A program made the translations under genes and the position numbers. Below the pieces are notes generated by a model. The model did not search any database, was not told the origin of the DNA, and saw only the letters and a program-made list of their open reading frames with translations. A stretch of DNA of 64,000 nucleotides from Collimonas fungivorans Ter331. Its GTDB lineage: Bacteria > Pseudomonadota > Gammaproteobacteria > Burkholderiales > Burkholderiaceae_D. The stretch is from NCBI RefSeq assembly GCF_000221045.1, contig NC_015856.1:5122899-5186898 (forward strand). Reading direction: 5' to 3'. Positions 17,436-27,706 of this stretch are shown in pieces. The number at the start of each line of letters is the position of its first letter. The stretch's first letter is position 1.

Positions 17436-19475
17436 TTAGCGTGCTTTCTTTGGCCGCAGCGTCTTGCCCGGCGGCGGCGCCACCGGCTTTTCCTTGGCCA
17501 GCGCCAGCAGGCCGGCGCAATCGCTTTGCTGGTCCGGGCTGATATTAATCAGGGGCAGCACGGCCGCCACCGGAGCCAGCACGCCGAGCGCAATCGCGCC
17601 GCCAGCCTTCAACGCCAGCACGCCCTTGTCCACCCCTACGTCAGGGTTCTTGAAGCTGCCAGTGACGTGCAGCGGCGACCTGAGCGAAAAGATGCGCAGT
17701 CCCTTGGTCTTCGGATTGATGGTCAGGGCCAGCGATTCCTGCGCCAGGTTGACCTGGCCTTGGACGCTGACGATGGCATCGTCGGTATCCATCACGAAGG
17801 TGCGCGCATCCATCACGCCATTGGTCACGGCAAAATCGCTGGCCAGGCAATTCAGTTTCACCTGCTTGTCGCCGAACAGCTTGGAAATCACCACGTTGCC
17901 GATATTCAGGCCCGCCGCTTCCAGCAGGAACTTGCTGATGGTGCCCTGGTTGATCAGGGTTTTCAGTTCGCCGTTCGAGCTGCCCAGCAGACTGGCCACC
18001 GAATTTCCGACTGCGGACAGCGACGCGTCGCCATTGATTTCCCCCAGGCTGGCCTGGGCTGACGCCAGCGTAGGGAACAGCTGCTTGATTTTCAGATGGC
18101 GCGCCGAAATTTTCATTTCCGCCTTGATCAGCTTATTACTGCCGTCGAGCTTGATGTTGGAAACCAGGTTGCCGCCGGCCACGCCAAAGTTCAGCGGCGT
18201 CAGCGACAGCACGCTGTCCTTCAGATGGAGGTCGGCCACCAGGTCCTGGATCGGCAGGTCTTTATCGCGGATGATCTTGCGGCCGGTGAACTTGACGTCG
18301 GCATCGATGCTGCCCCAGCGCGTGGTATCGAACTGCTCCACCGGCAGCACCTTGTTGCCCGGCTGTGCCACGCCATCGCCGCGATTGGCTTTGCTGGCGT
18401 TGGAGTCGGCGCCGATCAGCGGCGCCAGATCTTGCAGCTTGAGCTGGTTCGACAACAGCGTGCCTTTCAGCAAAGGCCGCGGTTTCTGCGCGACATATTC
18501 CAGCGTGCCGGACAAATCGCTGGAACCGACGCGGCCGCTGAATTTATCGTAGATCCAGTCGCCGCCGGCGCTGTTGAGCTTGCCGATCAGCCGCCCTTCG
18601 GTGGCGAACGGCGGCGTCGCCGGCAGCACGATGCCGGTCAGCGGGTACAAGTTCGACATGCTGGCGCCCGACAGCTTCAGGCGCAGGTCCAGCGCCGCCA
18701 GGTCGCTCGGCTTGGTCAGCGTGCCCTGGATTGCAATCGCGGTCTTGCCTACATGGACGCTGGCTTGCAGCGGATACGGCTTGCTGGAATTCTGCAACGA
18801 CAGCACCGCGCCTGCCTTGCCTTCGCCGCCGACAGCGGCTTTGTTGAAGGTGCCGCCGACTTTCCAGCCGATGCCGTAACCTTCAGGGCTGATCGCCGGC
18901 AAGCTGTCGATGTCCGCCTTGATGTCGAGCTTGCTGACGGGATCGAGCAATCTCACCGTGCCTTTCGCCAGCACCAGTTTTTGCAGCTGCAGCTGCCAGG
19001 CGGACGGTCCGCTGGATTTGAAAGTCCAGTTGTTGTCGCCATCTGGCTTGCGCTCCAACGCGATGCTCGGCGTATCCAGTTCCAGCGACGGCACCACAAT
19101 CTGGTGGGCCAGCAGCGGCAGGGGGCTCAACGAAAACGTCAGCTGGCCGATCTCCGCCATGTGCGGACCGGTCTTGGCCCAGTCGGGATTGTCCAGCACG
19201 ATGTCCTTCGCGCTCAGGCGCGGCCAGGGCACCCAGCGGCGCCAGCTATCGAGGTCGGTCTGCGATTTTTGCCAGGTAAGCGCCAGATCGCCGCGAATCG
19301 CAAAATTGCGCCCGGTTGCCTCGCTGACCCGCTGGTTCAGCCATGGTTTGGCGCGGTTCCAGTCGAACGTGAGCAGCAGCGCCACGCACAGGGCGATCAA
19401 ACCAATCAACGCCGCAATCGACCACAACAGCACGCGCACCGGACGCCGTAGCGGGGGAAAAGTAGAGGTAGTCAT
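17436..19475 (-). CDS. AsmA-family envelope protein
   Basis: About 679 residues. A single N-terminal membrane anchor (LLWSIAALIGLIALCVALLL) is followed by FDWNRAKPWLNQRVSEATGR and FAIRGDLALTW, the AsmA N-terminal pattern, and then a long beta-rich periplasmic region ending in an AsmA C-terminal domain (SNGELKTLINQGTISKFLLE, ITLK-type repeats). AsmA-like proteins are thought to bridge inner and outer membranes and influence phospholipid transport or outer-membrane assembly. ATG at 19475 is preferred over a TTG five codons earlier. It is a single gene with no obvious operon partner. Confidence 0.85.
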   Translation of the reverse strand: MTTSTFPPLRRPVRVLLWSIAALIGLIALCVALLLTFDWNRAKPWLNQRVSEATGRNFAIRGDLALTWQKSQTDLDSWRRWVPWPRLSAKDIVLDNPDWAKTGPHMAEIGQLTFSLSPLPLLAHQIVVPSLELDTPSIALERKPDGDNNWTFKSSGPSAWQLQLQKLVLAKGTVRLLDPVSKLDIKADIDSLPAISPEGYGIGWKVGGTFNKAAVGGEGKAGAVLSLQNSSKPYPLQASVHVGKTAIAIQGTLTKPSDLAALDLRLKLSGASMSNLYPLTGIVLPATPPFATEGRLIGKLNSAGGDWIYDKFSGRVGSSDLSGTLEYVAQKPRPLLKGTLLSNQLKLQDLAPLIGADSNASKANRGDGVAQPGNKVLPVEQFDTTRWGSIDADVKFTGRKIIRDKDLPIQDLVADLHLKDSVLSLTPLNFGVAGGNLVSNIKLDGSNKLIKAEMKISARHLKIKQLFPTLASAQASLGEINGDASLSAVGNSVASLLGSSNGELKTLINQGTISKFLLEAAGLNIGNVVISKLFGDKQVKLNCLASDFAVTNGVMDARTFVMDTDDAIVSVQGQVNLAQESLALTINPKTKGLRIFSLRSPLHVTGSFKNPDVGVDKGVLALKAGGAIALGVLAPVAAVLPLINISPDQQSDCAGLLALAKEKPVAPPPGKTLRPKKAR

Positions 19476-19717
19476 AAGGTTGTGAGGCAACTCGCTAACA
19501 AAAGTTCAATTTGACAAGTATCCGGAATATTGTGCTTGCCGCTTTGGTAATAATGAAACTGATAAGAAATTGTATGTCATCGGGACCCGGAGATGAGGCG
19601 TTATCCAAAGACTGGCCTTTGTGTGAAACATGCAAGCGTTTGTAACCCGATGTTGCGCAGCCAAGTAGCCGTGCTAGCGTGTAACCACCATCTATTCCTC
19701 GTAGTCTGGAGCAAAAA

Positions 19718-21703
19718 ATGAGCAACAATAAAAACACCTCGATGTCGCTGATGCTTAGCGTCTGCGTAGCGATGCTGCCGCTGGCCGCCTGCGACAAAAA
19801 ACCGGACGCTGCCCCTGCCGCAACGGCGCCCCAAGCGCCGCAAGCACAAGCAGCCCCTGCCTATGTACCGCCAACCGCCGACCAGCTGTATCAGCTGGTC
19901 GGCCCCATCGCGCTGTTTCCCGACAAGCTGGTGGCGCAAGTGCTGGCCGCATCCAGTTATCCCGACCAGATCACCGCCGCCGACAACTGGCTGGCGCAAA
20001 ACAAGAACCTGAAGGGCGCCCAGCTGCAGGACGCGGCCAGCCAGCAGCCTTGGGACGTCAGCGTCAAAGGCCTGACGCAGTTTCCCAGCGTGCTGGACCA
20101 GATGGCGCGCAACATTCCCTGGACCTCGGCCCTTGGCGACGCTTACGTCAATGATCCTACCGACGTGATGAATGCGATCCAGGTGATGCGCCAGCGCGCC
20201 GCCAGCAGCGGCAACCTGAAAGACACTAAACAGCAGCGCATCGCCGTCAGGCCGCGCGTGCAGCCAGCGCCGCCCACCGGTTATGCGCCGCCGCCTGGCG
20301 AGCCGCTGGTCTATGCCGGCCCGGAAATGGTAGCGCCGCCGCCGGAAACCATCGTGATCGAGCCGGCCGAACCTGATGTGGTGTATGTGCCGGCCTACAA
20401 TCCCGGCGTAGTCTATGGCCAGCCGTTGCCGGTCTATCCCGGTTATACCTACGAACCCCCTCCCCGTTATTATCCGCCGGGCGAGATAGTGACCGCCGGC
20501 GTGATTACCTTCGGCCTCGGCGTTGCTGTCGGCGCCGTGATCAGCCATCACGACTGGGGCTGGAATTCCTGGGGGGTGCATTGGGGCGGCGATGGCGGCG
20601 GCGGCAACTGGCGCGATGGAGGAGACCGCGACCATGGCTGGCACCGGCCCGCGGTTGTGTATAACAACAATACCTATGTGTCGCGCTCGACGACGATCGT
20701 CAACCGCGTGACCAACAACTACAACAATACCTACAACAACAGTACGGTGAACAACAATAGTACGGTGAACAACAACACCCGCAATAATTTTGGCGGCCCC
20801 GGCAATAATCCCGCCGCGGCCAACGGCGGGCGCCCTCCTGGCCAGCCGGGCGGCGGCGGTGCGGCTAATTTCTTCAATGGACAGCGGCCGAATCCGGTGG
20901 CGCCAGCGAATCCTGCACAGCCGCAGCCGCAGCCACAGCAGCGTCCGAACCAGAACGCAGCGCCGTTTGCCGGTAATCCGCGGCCGAACCATGGCCAGCC
21001 GGATTTCAGCCACATGAGCCGGCCCGATTTCGGCAAGACCCCGCCGCAGGCGAACGGCGGCGCGCCTAACGCCAATCAACTGGCGCGTCCGGGCTTCCTC
21101 CGGCCGGCTCCCGGCCAGCCGCAAGCCAGCGAGCCGGGGCAGAAACCGCTACCGAACCAGCTACAGCAAAACGCGCAGAGCCGGCGCCCGGCCCAGCCGA
21201 GGAACCTGGATGCAGAAAACGCGGTGAACCTGCATAAGAATCCTTTCAACGGCAATGTTCCAAGGCCGAACGTCAATCATCCCGCCGTACCGGAGGCAGC
21301 AAGACCGCAGCCGGCGCCGCAACCTCAGTCGCCGCCGCAAAACATGACTAACCGGCAGCCGGAGCAGTTCCAGCATCGGCCTGAAGGCGGCCAGCAAATG
21401 CATCAGGAACCGAACCGGCCGGCAGGCAATCCCGGACCGCAGTTTTTCAACCATCCGGAATCGCGGCCGCAAGCATCGCCGCAGCCACAGGCGCAACCCC
21501 ACCCGCAGCCTCAGCTACAACAGCCGCGGCCGCAACCGGCGCCTCAGCCTCAGATGCAACGGCCACAACCGCAGCCGCAAATGCAGCAGCCGCGACCACA
21601 GCCTCAGCCTCAAGTGCAGGCGCCGCATCCGCCTCAGCAAAACCACGAGCAGCCGCATGGGAACAATATCCATCCGCAGAAAAAGGATGACGAACACAAA
21701 TGA
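19718..21703 (+). CDS. DUF3300-containing lipoprotein with long Pro/Gln/Asn-rich tail
   Basis: A 661-residue protein. A lipoprotein signal ends with lipobox LPLAAC near residue 25. The DUF3300 region (QLYQLVGPIALFPDKLVAQVLAAS onward to VVYVPAYNPGVVYG) is followed by a Gly/His/Trp stretch, an Asn-rich stretch with tandem NNSTVNN units, and about 300 residues dominated by Pro, Gln and Asn. Such tails are usually disordered and surface or periplasm exposed. Function of DUF3300 is unknown. A good SD (GGAGC) precedes the start, and a bidirectional terminator follows. Confidence 0.88.
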   Translation: MSNNKNTSMSLMLSVCVAMLPLAACDKKPDAAPAATAPQAPQAQAAPAYVPPTADQLYQLVGPIALFPDKLVAQVLAASSYPDQITAADNWLAQNKNLKGAQLQDAASQQPWDVSVKGLTQFPSVLDQMARNIPWTSALGDAYVNDPTDVMNAIQVMRQRAASSGNLKDTKQQRIAVRPRVQPAPPTGYAPPPGEPLVYAGPEMVAPPPETIVIEPAEPDVVYVPAYNPGVVYGQPLPVYPGYTYEPPPRYYPPGEIVTAGVITFGLGVAVGAVISHHDWGWNSWGVHWGGDGGGGNWRDGGDRDHGWHRPAVVYNNNTYVSRSTTIVNRVTNNYNNTYNNSTVNNNSTVNNNTRNNFGGPGNNPAAANGGRPPGQPGGGGAANFFNGQRPNPVAPANPAQPQPQPQQRPNQNAAPFAGNPRPNHGQPDFSHMSRPDFGKTPPQANGGAPNANQLARPGFLRPAPGQPQASEPGQKPLPNQLQQNAQSRRPAQPRNLDAENAVNLHKNPFNGNVPRPNVNHPAVPEAARPQPAPQPQSPPQNMTNRQPEQFQHRPEGGQQMHQEPNRPAGNPGPQFFNHPESRPQASPQPQAQPHPQPQLQQPRPQPAPQPQMQRPQPQPQMQQPRPQPQPQVQAPHPPQQNHEQPHGNNIHPQKKDDEHK

Positions 21704-21756
21704 GCGTGTCGAAAAAATGTGATTGAGAAGAACTGCGGCAGGAACTCCGGCGCAAT

Positions 21757-21796
21757 AAAAAAGGCTGGCTGAACACAAGGTTCAGCCAGCCTTTTT
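21757..21796. terminator. Bidirectional terminator between DUF3300 gene and putA
   Basis: A 14-bp perfect stem (21761-21774 with 21780-21793) flanked by A-run on the left and T-run on the right, between convergent genes. It should work on both strands. Confidence 0.92.
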
Positions 21797-21824
21797 ACTG
21801 TGCAAGCCGTCAGGCTCGCTGTAT

Positions 21825-24800
21825 CTACGCTTGCAAGGTCATCAGGCTGGCGTTGCCGCCGGCGGCGGTGGTGTTGACGCAAACCGCGCGTTCGGCCAGC
21901 AGGCGCCACAAGGGAATCGAAGCGTATTCCGAGGTTTCCAGCAACGGCACCAGCGCCCCGCTTTGTTCTCCGAGCGCGGTCAGCAAAGGACGCAGGCGGA
22001 CAGTGCCGGCGCCGTCGACCAGGGCCAGCTGCAAACGCGTGGCGTGGTCGCTGCCGGCCAGCTGGTCGACCACACGAATCGCAGCGCGCACCGCGCGCGG
22101 CAAACCTTCCGGGATCATGGCCGATGAGCCGGCCTCGACCACCGGCAGGTTGCCGGTAGCGAACACCGCCGCCAATTGATTCAGCATGGCGCCGACGTTA
22201 TCCGCGCTGCACAGGATCGCGCCGCGTGGTGCGAACGACAGGCTGTTGCGTTCGCCGGTCGGGCCTGGCAGCACCAGCGAAGTGCCGAGCCAGCTGGCGT
22301 GCATGTATTCCTCGCCCAGCGCGGCTATGCGCTGGTGGCCGTGGGTCCTGGCCCAGCTCAGCAAGGCTTGCAGCACCGGCGTGGCGTTCGCCGCTTCGGG
22401 ATTCGGCGCATGGATCGTATGCGCCCCCAGCGACACCGCAGGATTGCGCTGCAGGCGTTTCAGGTACAACGGTCCGCCGGCCTTCGGTCCGGTGCCGGAT
22501 TTCCCTTCGCCGCCGAACGGCTGCACGCCGACCACCGCACCGACGATGTTGCGGTTGACGTAGATGTTGCCGACGTGAGCGCGGGCGACGATGAAATCGA
22601 TGGTTTCATCGATGCGCGAATGGATGCCGAGAGTCAGGCCGTAACCGCTGCCGTTGATGGCGTCGACCAGTTGCGGCAGCTCGTTGCGCGCGTAACGCAG
22701 CACATGCAATACCGGGCCGAACACTTCGCGCTTCAGTTCCGACATGGAGCCGATTTCGATCAGCGTAGGAGCAACGAAAGTGCCATGGTGTTGCTCGGGC
22801 GGCAGCGGCAGCTGGTAGAAATCCTTGGCCGTGGCGCGCATCGTTTCGATATGCGCCAACAGCTGGCCTTGGGCGTCGGTATCGATCACCGGACCGATGT
22901 CGGTGACGAGGCGGTCCGGATTGCCGATCCGCAGTTCCTGCATGGCGCCCTTCAGCATATGCAGGGTGCGGTCGGCGATATCGTTTTGCAGGCACAGCAC
23001 GCGCAAGGCGGAACAGCGCTGGCCGGCGCTGTCGAAGGCGGAACTCAGCACGTCTTGCACTACCTGTTCCGGCAGCGCGCTGGAATCGACGATCAAGGCA
23101 TTCTGGCCGCCGGTTTCAGCGATCAGCGGCAAGTCCACCGATTCCGCCAGCGAGCGTTTGGCCAGGGTGCGGCTGATGATCTGCGCGACTTCGGTCGATC
23201 CGGTGAAGATCACGCCCTTGACGCGCGCATCGGCGGTCAGCGTGGCGCCGACGGTGTCGCCCTGGCCCGGCAGGAACTGCAATGCGGCGGGCGGCACGCC
23301 GGCTTCATGCAGCAGCTGCACCGCGCGGGCGGCGATCAGCGGCGTCTGTTCGGCCGGCTTCGCCAGCACCACATTGCCGGCGGCCAGCGCAGCGCTGACT
23401 TCGCCGATGAAAATCGCCAGCGGGAAATTCCACGGGCTGATGCACACCACCGGTCCCAGCGCCAAGGCATTCTGGGTATGCCGCACCTGCGCCGCGTAGT
23501 AGCGCAGGAAATCGACCGCTTCGCGCACTTCGGCGATCGCGTTCGGCAATGACTTCCCTGCTTCGCGGATCGCCAGCGCAATCAGTTCCAGCTGATGGAC
23601 TTCGAACAAGGCTGCGGCGCGGTCCAGCTTGTCGGCCCGTTCCGCCGGCGGCAGGGTTTGCCAGTCCATGGCGTAGACGCTGGCGGCATGCAAGGCCTTG
23701 TCGACATCGGCGACGCTGGCTTCAACCACACTGCCCACCACGTCGCGCTGGTCGGCCGGATTCAATACCGGACGCACAGCCTGGCTGTAAGTTTGCAACT
23801 CAGCTAGCATCGGCGTGGCATGCCATTGCTGTTTGCCGAACACGCCAAAAGCGCTGTCGATCTGGCGCAGCACTTCTTCGCTGCTCAAGTCCAGGCCGGC
23901 CGAATTCTTGCGCTCGGCGCCGTACATGGCGGGCGGCAAGGCAATCTGCGGATGCGGCTCGCCGCCCAGCTGTTGCGCGGCTTGCAGCGGATCGGCGATG
24001 AGCGAATCGATGCTTACGCTTTCGTCGACGATCTGGTTGACGAACGAAGAATTGGCGCCGTTTTCCAGCAGGCGCCGCACCAGGTAAGCCAGCAGGGTCT
24101 GGTGCGAACCGACCGGCGCATAAATCCGGCAAGGCTTGTCCAGCATGTCTTTGCCGACCACCTGGTCGTACAAGGTTTCGCCCATGCCGTGCAGGCACTG
24201 GAATTCATAGTCGGTGATCTTTTTTTCCTGCGCCCAGCTGTAGATGGTCGCCAATGTATGTGCGTTATGCGTGGCGAACTGTGGGTAGATGACATCAGTC
24301 GACGCCAGCAGTTTCTGGGCGCAGGTCAGGTAGGAAACGTCGGTGTACACCTTGCGCGTATATACCGGGAAGCCGGGCAAGCCGTCGACTTGGGCGCGTT
24401 TGATTTCGGAATCCCAATACGCGCCCTTGACCAGCCGCACCATGAACTTGCGGCCGCTGCGGTGCGCCAGGTCGACCAGGTAGTCGATCACGAAAGGACA
24501 GCGTTTCTGGTAGCCCTGCACCACAAAGCCGATGCCCTCGAAACCGGCCAGCTCGGGGTCGAACGCCAGCGCTTCCATCAGGTCCAGCGACAGTTCCAGG
24601 CGGTCCGCTTCTTCGGCGTCGATGTTGAGGCCGATGTCGTACTGCTTGGCCAGCAGCAGCAGCTGTTTCAGGCGCGGCAGCAATTCTTCCATGGTGCGTT
24701 GCCGCTGCGCGCGCGAATAACGCGGATGCAGCGCCGACAATTTCACCGAGATGCCCGGGCCCTGCTTGATGCCGCGTCCATTCGACGCCTTGCCGATGGC

Positions 24801-25553
24801 ATGGATCGCATCCTCATACGATCGATAGTAGGCGGCCGCGTCTTCCTCGGTCAGGGCGGCTTCGCCCAGCATGTCGTAGGAATAGCGGTAGCCGCGCTTT
24901 TCATTGTCGCGGCTGTTGCCGAGCGCTTCGGCGATGGTCTGGCCGGTGACGAACTGGTTGCCCAGCATGCGCATGGCGACGTCGACGCCCTTGCGGATCA
25001 GCGGCTCGCCGCCGCGGCCGATCAGCTTGGTCAGCGCTGAACCCAGGCCGCGTTCGCTATTGGTGGCGACCAGCTTGCCGGTGATCAGCAAACCCCAGGT
25101 GGCGGCGTTGACGAACAGCGACGGCGATTCGCCCAGGTGGCTGCCCCAGTCGCCCTTGCTGATCTTGTCGGCGATCAGGCGGTCGGCGGTCTGGTGGTCC
25201 GGAATGCGCAACAGCGCTTCAGCCAGGCACATCAGCGCCACGCCCTCTTCCGACGACAGCGAGAATTCATGCATCAAGGCGTCGACGCCGGAAGCGCGCG
25301 TGCGTTTTTCGCGCACCGCCTGCACCAGCTTGCGCGCCAGCGCCTGGCTGGCGGCATGCGCGCCAGCGCTGGTTTGCACTTGCGCCAGCAGCCATTGCAC
25401 GGCCAGGGTTTCATCGCGCCGGTAAGCGGCGGTGATGGCGGCGCGCAATGGCGTCGGCTCGCCCATGACTTCCTGGTGGAAGACGGTGAATGCGGGGCTG
25501 AACATGGCGGAAGAAGTAGGGTCGGGCTTGGATGACGGCTGTAGCGGCGGCAT
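21825..25553 (-). CDS. putA: Bifunctional proline dehydrogenase / pyrroline-5-carboxylate dehydrogenase PutA
   Basis: About 1240 residues. The N-terminal half holds the FAD-dependent proline dehydrogenase barrel (DAEEADRLELSLDLMEAL, RLVKGAYWDSEIKRAQ near residue 370, YAPVGSHQTLLAYLVRRLLE). The second half is the P5C dehydrogenase (ISPWNFPLAIF, FTGSTEVAQII, catalytic Cys in GQRCSALRV near residue 845), followed by a C-terminal ALDH-like lid region. It oxidises proline to glutamate at the inner membrane. No ribbon-helix-helix domain is present at the N-terminus, so it should not repress itself; the divergent Lrp gene probably regulates it. A GTG start at 25622 is possible; ATG 25553 is preferred. 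Confidence 0.94.
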   Translation of the reverse strand: MPPLQPSSKPDPTSSAMFSPAFTVFHQEVMGEPTPLRAAITAAYRRDETLAVQWLLAQVQTSAGAHAASQALARKLVQAVREKRTRASGVDALMHEFSLSSEEGVALMCLAEALLRIPDHQTADRLIADKISKGDWGSHLGESPSLFVNAATWGLLITGKLVATNSERGLGSALTKLIGRGGEPLIRKGVDVAMRMLGNQFVTGQTIAEALGNSRDNEKRGYRYSYDMLGEAALTEEDAAAYYRSYEDAIHAIGKASNGRGIKQGPGISVKLSALHPRYSRAQRQRTMEELLPRLKQLLLLAKQYDIGLNIDAEEADRLELSLDLMEALAFDPELAGFEGIGFVVQGYQKRCPFVIDYLVDLAHRSGRKFMVRLVKGAYWDSEIKRAQVDGLPGFPVYTRKVYTDVSYLTCAQKLLASTDVIYPQFATHNAHTLATIYSWAQEKKITDYEFQCLHGMGETLYDQVVGKDMLDKPCRIYAPVGSHQTLLAYLVRRLLENGANSSFVNQIVDESVSIDSLIADPLQAAQQLGGEPHPQIALPPAMYGAERKNSAGLDLSSEEVLRQIDSAFGVFGKQQWHATPMLAELQTYSQAVRPVLNPADQRDVVGSVVEASVADVDKALHAASVYAMDWQTLPPAERADKLDRAAALFEVHQLELIALAIREAGKSLPNAIAEVREAVDFLRYYAAQVRHTQNALALGPVVCISPWNFPLAIFIGEVSAALAAGNVVLAKPAEQTPLIAARAVQLLHEAGVPPAALQFLPGQGDTVGATLTADARVKGVIFTGSTEVAQIISRTLAKRSLAESVDLPLIAETGGQNALIVDSSALPEQVVQDVLSSAFDSAGQRCSALRVLCLQNDIADRTLHMLKGAMQELRIGNPDRLVTDIGPVIDTDAQGQLLAHIETMRATAKDFYQLPLPPEQHHGTFVAPTLIEIGSMSELKREVFGPVLHVLRYARNELPQLVDAINGSGYGLTLGIHSRIDETIDFIVARAHVGNIYVNRNIVGAVVGVQPFGGEGKSGTGPKAGGPLYLKRLQRNPAVSLGAHTIHAPNPEAANATPVLQALLSWARTHGHQRIAALGEEYMHASWLGTSLVLPGPTGERNSLSFAPRGAILCSADNVGAMLNQLAAVFATGNLPVVEAGSSAMIPEGLPRAVRAAIRVVDQLAGSDHATRLQLALVDGAGTVRLRPLLTALGEQSGALVPLLETSEYASIPLWRLLAERAVCVNTTAAGGNASLMTLQA

Positions 25554-25768
25554 GGCGGTTGTCTCGGTGAGTATATTGGTTTTGTTAATTTGCTTTGGAG
25601 CATTATTTGGTGCATCAATCACAGCGACCGGTTTAACAGTCCGGGAAAGTGAAGTTGTTCGATTGTAGGCGGCATCGGCATGGATTAATTCTGGTAATAA
25701 TGGTCGCTATCAAAATTTTGTTATTGGTGAGAAAATTTAACCGAATAAAATTTTTCGGAAAATAGTGC

Positions 25769-26227
25769 ATGCTTGACAAGATCAGCAAGAAAATCCTGGC
25801 CGAATTGCAGAATGATGGCCGCATCAGCAATGTCGACCTGTCTGCCCGCGTCAACTTGTCACCCGCCGCCTGCCTGGAGCGCGTCCGCAAATTGCAGGAA
25901 GCCGGCTACATCCTGCATTACACCGCCCAGCTCAATCCGCAACTGCTGGACGTCGCCTTGCTGGTGTTTATCGAAGTAGTGCTGGACCGCACCACGCCGG
26001 AGGTGTTCGAGGCGTTCAGCCAGAGCGTGCAAATCATTCCCGAGGTGCTGGAGTGCCACATGGTGGCTGGCGGTTTCGATTACCTGGTCAAGGCGCGCGT
26101 CAAGGACATGAACGCCTACCGCGAGTTTCTCGGCAAGTCGCTGCTGCAGCTCAAGGGCGTGCGCGAGACGCACACCTACGCGGTGATGGAAGAGGTCAAG
26201 CACACTACAAAACTGCCGATTCGCTGA
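25769..26227 (+). CDS. Lrp/AsnC-family transcriptional regulator, probable proline regulator
   Basis: A 152-residue Lrp/AsnC protein: N-terminal HTH (LDKISKKILAELQNDGRISN, then LSARVNLSPAACLERVRKLQ) and a RAM ligand-binding domain (VPEVLECHMVAGGFDYLVKARVKD-like segment). It is divergent from putA, the arrangement in which Lrp-type PutR activates putA on sensing proline. The shared 215-bp gap is AT-rich and has an inverted CCGAA...TTCGG at about 25741-25758, close to the regulator start, a candidate operator. Confidence 0.92.
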   Translation: MLDKISKKILAELQNDGRISNVDLSARVNLSPAACLERVRKLQEAGYILHYTAQLNPQLLDVALLVFIEVVLDRTTPEVFEAFSQSVQIIPEVLECHMVAGGFDYLVKARVKDMNAYREFLGKSLLQLKGVRETHTYAVMEEVKHTTKLPIR

Positions 26228-26313
26228 GGGCCGGCAGTTTCAGTTCGTTGGCAGATCGTGTCACAATAGTTGTTCTTGTATCATCAGAACAACTATCTTG
26301 GAGAAGACACATC

Positions 26314-27693
26314 ATGCAATTGCCGACAATTCCACACAAATTATTGTTTAGCCTGATTTGCGGTTTGAGCGGACATGCCGCCATCGCTGTCGCAGCATCC
26401 GCGCCTTTGCCGGCTGCCATATCCGCTGCTGCCGACGCTACACGCTCTGAAATCGCCCAGCAAGCCAAGGCGCTGGAACCGGCGCTGCTGGAGACGCGGC
26501 GCGATATCCATGCGCATCCGGAACTGGGCAATGTCGAGAAGCGCACCGGCGAACTGGTGGCGGCGCAGTTGCGCGCCCTGGGGCTGGAAGTACGGACCGG
26601 CGTTGCACGCACCGGCGTAGTGGCGATACTGAAAGGCGGCTTGCCCGGCCCGGTCGTCGCCTTGCGCGCCGATATGGATGCATTGCCGGTGAAGGAAGTA
26701 TCGGACCTGCCGTTCGCTTCGCACAGCAAAGGCCGTTATCTGGACAAGGATGTCGACGTCATGCATGCCTGTGGCCACGATGCGCATACGGCGATCCTGC
26801 TGACCACGGCCAAGATCCTGAGCGACATGCGGGCGCGCCTGCCGGGCACCGTGGTGTTCTATTTCCAGCCGGCGGAAGAAGGCCCTAGCGATTTTGTGCC
26901 GGACGGGAAAAACACTTGGGGCGCAAAAATGATGGTGCAGGAAGGCGCGATGAAAGCGCCCAAGCCGGAGGCAGTGTTCGGCCTGCATGTATGGGCCGGG
27001 ATTCCCGCCGGCCAGATCGCCTATCGCGCCGGCCCGACCCTGGCCAGTTCCGACGACCTGCGCATCCGCATCCTCGGCAAGCAGACTCATGCCGGCCGGC
27101 CGTGGGACGGCATCGATCCGATCACCGTCAGCGCCGAAGCGCTGGTGGGCCTGCAAACCGTGGTCAGCCGCCGCACCGATATTTCTTCCTTCCCGTCAGT
27201 GGTCAGCATCGGCACGATCAACGGCGGCACCCGCTATAACATCATTCCGGAATCGGTCGACATGACCGGCACCATCCGTTCCTACGACTATGGCATTCGC
27301 CAGAAGCTGCATGCGAACGTGCGCCAGACCGTGGAGAAGATCGCCGAGAGCGGCGGCGCCAAGGCCGAAGTCACCATCATCGAAAAATACGATCCGACCA
27401 TCAACGACGCCGGCCTGACCGAAAAAATGGGCCCTACCTTGCGCTGGGCCGCACAAAACGATGTGACGCAGAGTCCGCTGGTCGGCGGCGCCGAAGATTT
27501 TTCTTTCTTTGCGAAAGAGGCGCCCGGCTTGTTCGTGTTCCTCGGCATCACGCCGCGCGGCCAGGATATGGCGAAGGCCGCGCCGAACCACAATCCGGGA
27601 TTCTTCGTGGATGAATCGGCACTGGTGGTCGGCGTGCGCACCATGGCGTCGCTGGCGACCGATTATCTGTACGCCGCGGCGGCGCCACGCTAA
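26314..27693 (+). CDS. Exported M20D-family amidohydrolase
   Basis: About 459 residues. A signal peptide (LLFSLICGLSGHAAIAVAAS) is followed by the amidohydrolase/IAA-amino acid hydrolase fold: RRDIHAHPELGNVEKRTGEL, ALRADMDALPVKE, the metal-binding HACGHDAHTA, FQPAEEG and, near the end, GGAEDFSFF. Relatives hydrolyse N-acyl amino acids, hippurate or amide-linked aromatic acids. ATG at 26314 is fixed by GGAGA about 10 nt upstream and by the signal peptide. It follows the Lrp gene by 86 bp in the same direction and may share its control. Confidence 0.9.
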   Translation: MQLPTIPHKLLFSLICGLSGHAAIAVAASAPLPAAISAAADATRSEIAQQAKALEPALLETRRDIHAHPELGNVEKRTGELVAAQLRALGLEVRTGVARTGVVAILKGGLPGPVVALRADMDALPVKEVSDLPFASHSKGRYLDKDVDVMHACGHDAHTAILLTTAKILSDMRARLPGTVVFYFQPAEEGPSDFVPDGKNTWGAKMMVQEGAMKAPKPEAVFGLHVWAGIPAGQIAYRAGPTLASSDDLRIRILGKQTHAGRPWDGIDPITVSAEALVGLQTVVSRRTDISSFPSVVSIGTINGGTRYNIIPESVDMTGTIRSYDYGIRQKLHANVRQTVEKIAESGGAKAEVTIIEKYDPTINDAGLTEKMGPTLRWAAQNDVTQSPLVGGAEDFSFFAKEAPGLFVFLGITPRGQDMAKAAPNHNPGFFVDESALVVGVRTMASLATDYLYAAAAPR

Positions 27694-27706
27694 ACCGGTT
27701 TTCTGC

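Noticed and set aside
19601..21124. A 507-residue Arg/His-rich open frame opposite the DUF3300 gene
   Set aside because: Composition is the mirror of the Pro/Gln-rich gene; no recognisable domain.
22176..23552. A 458-residue open frame opposite putA
   Set aside because: Shadow of the P5C dehydrogenase half of putA.
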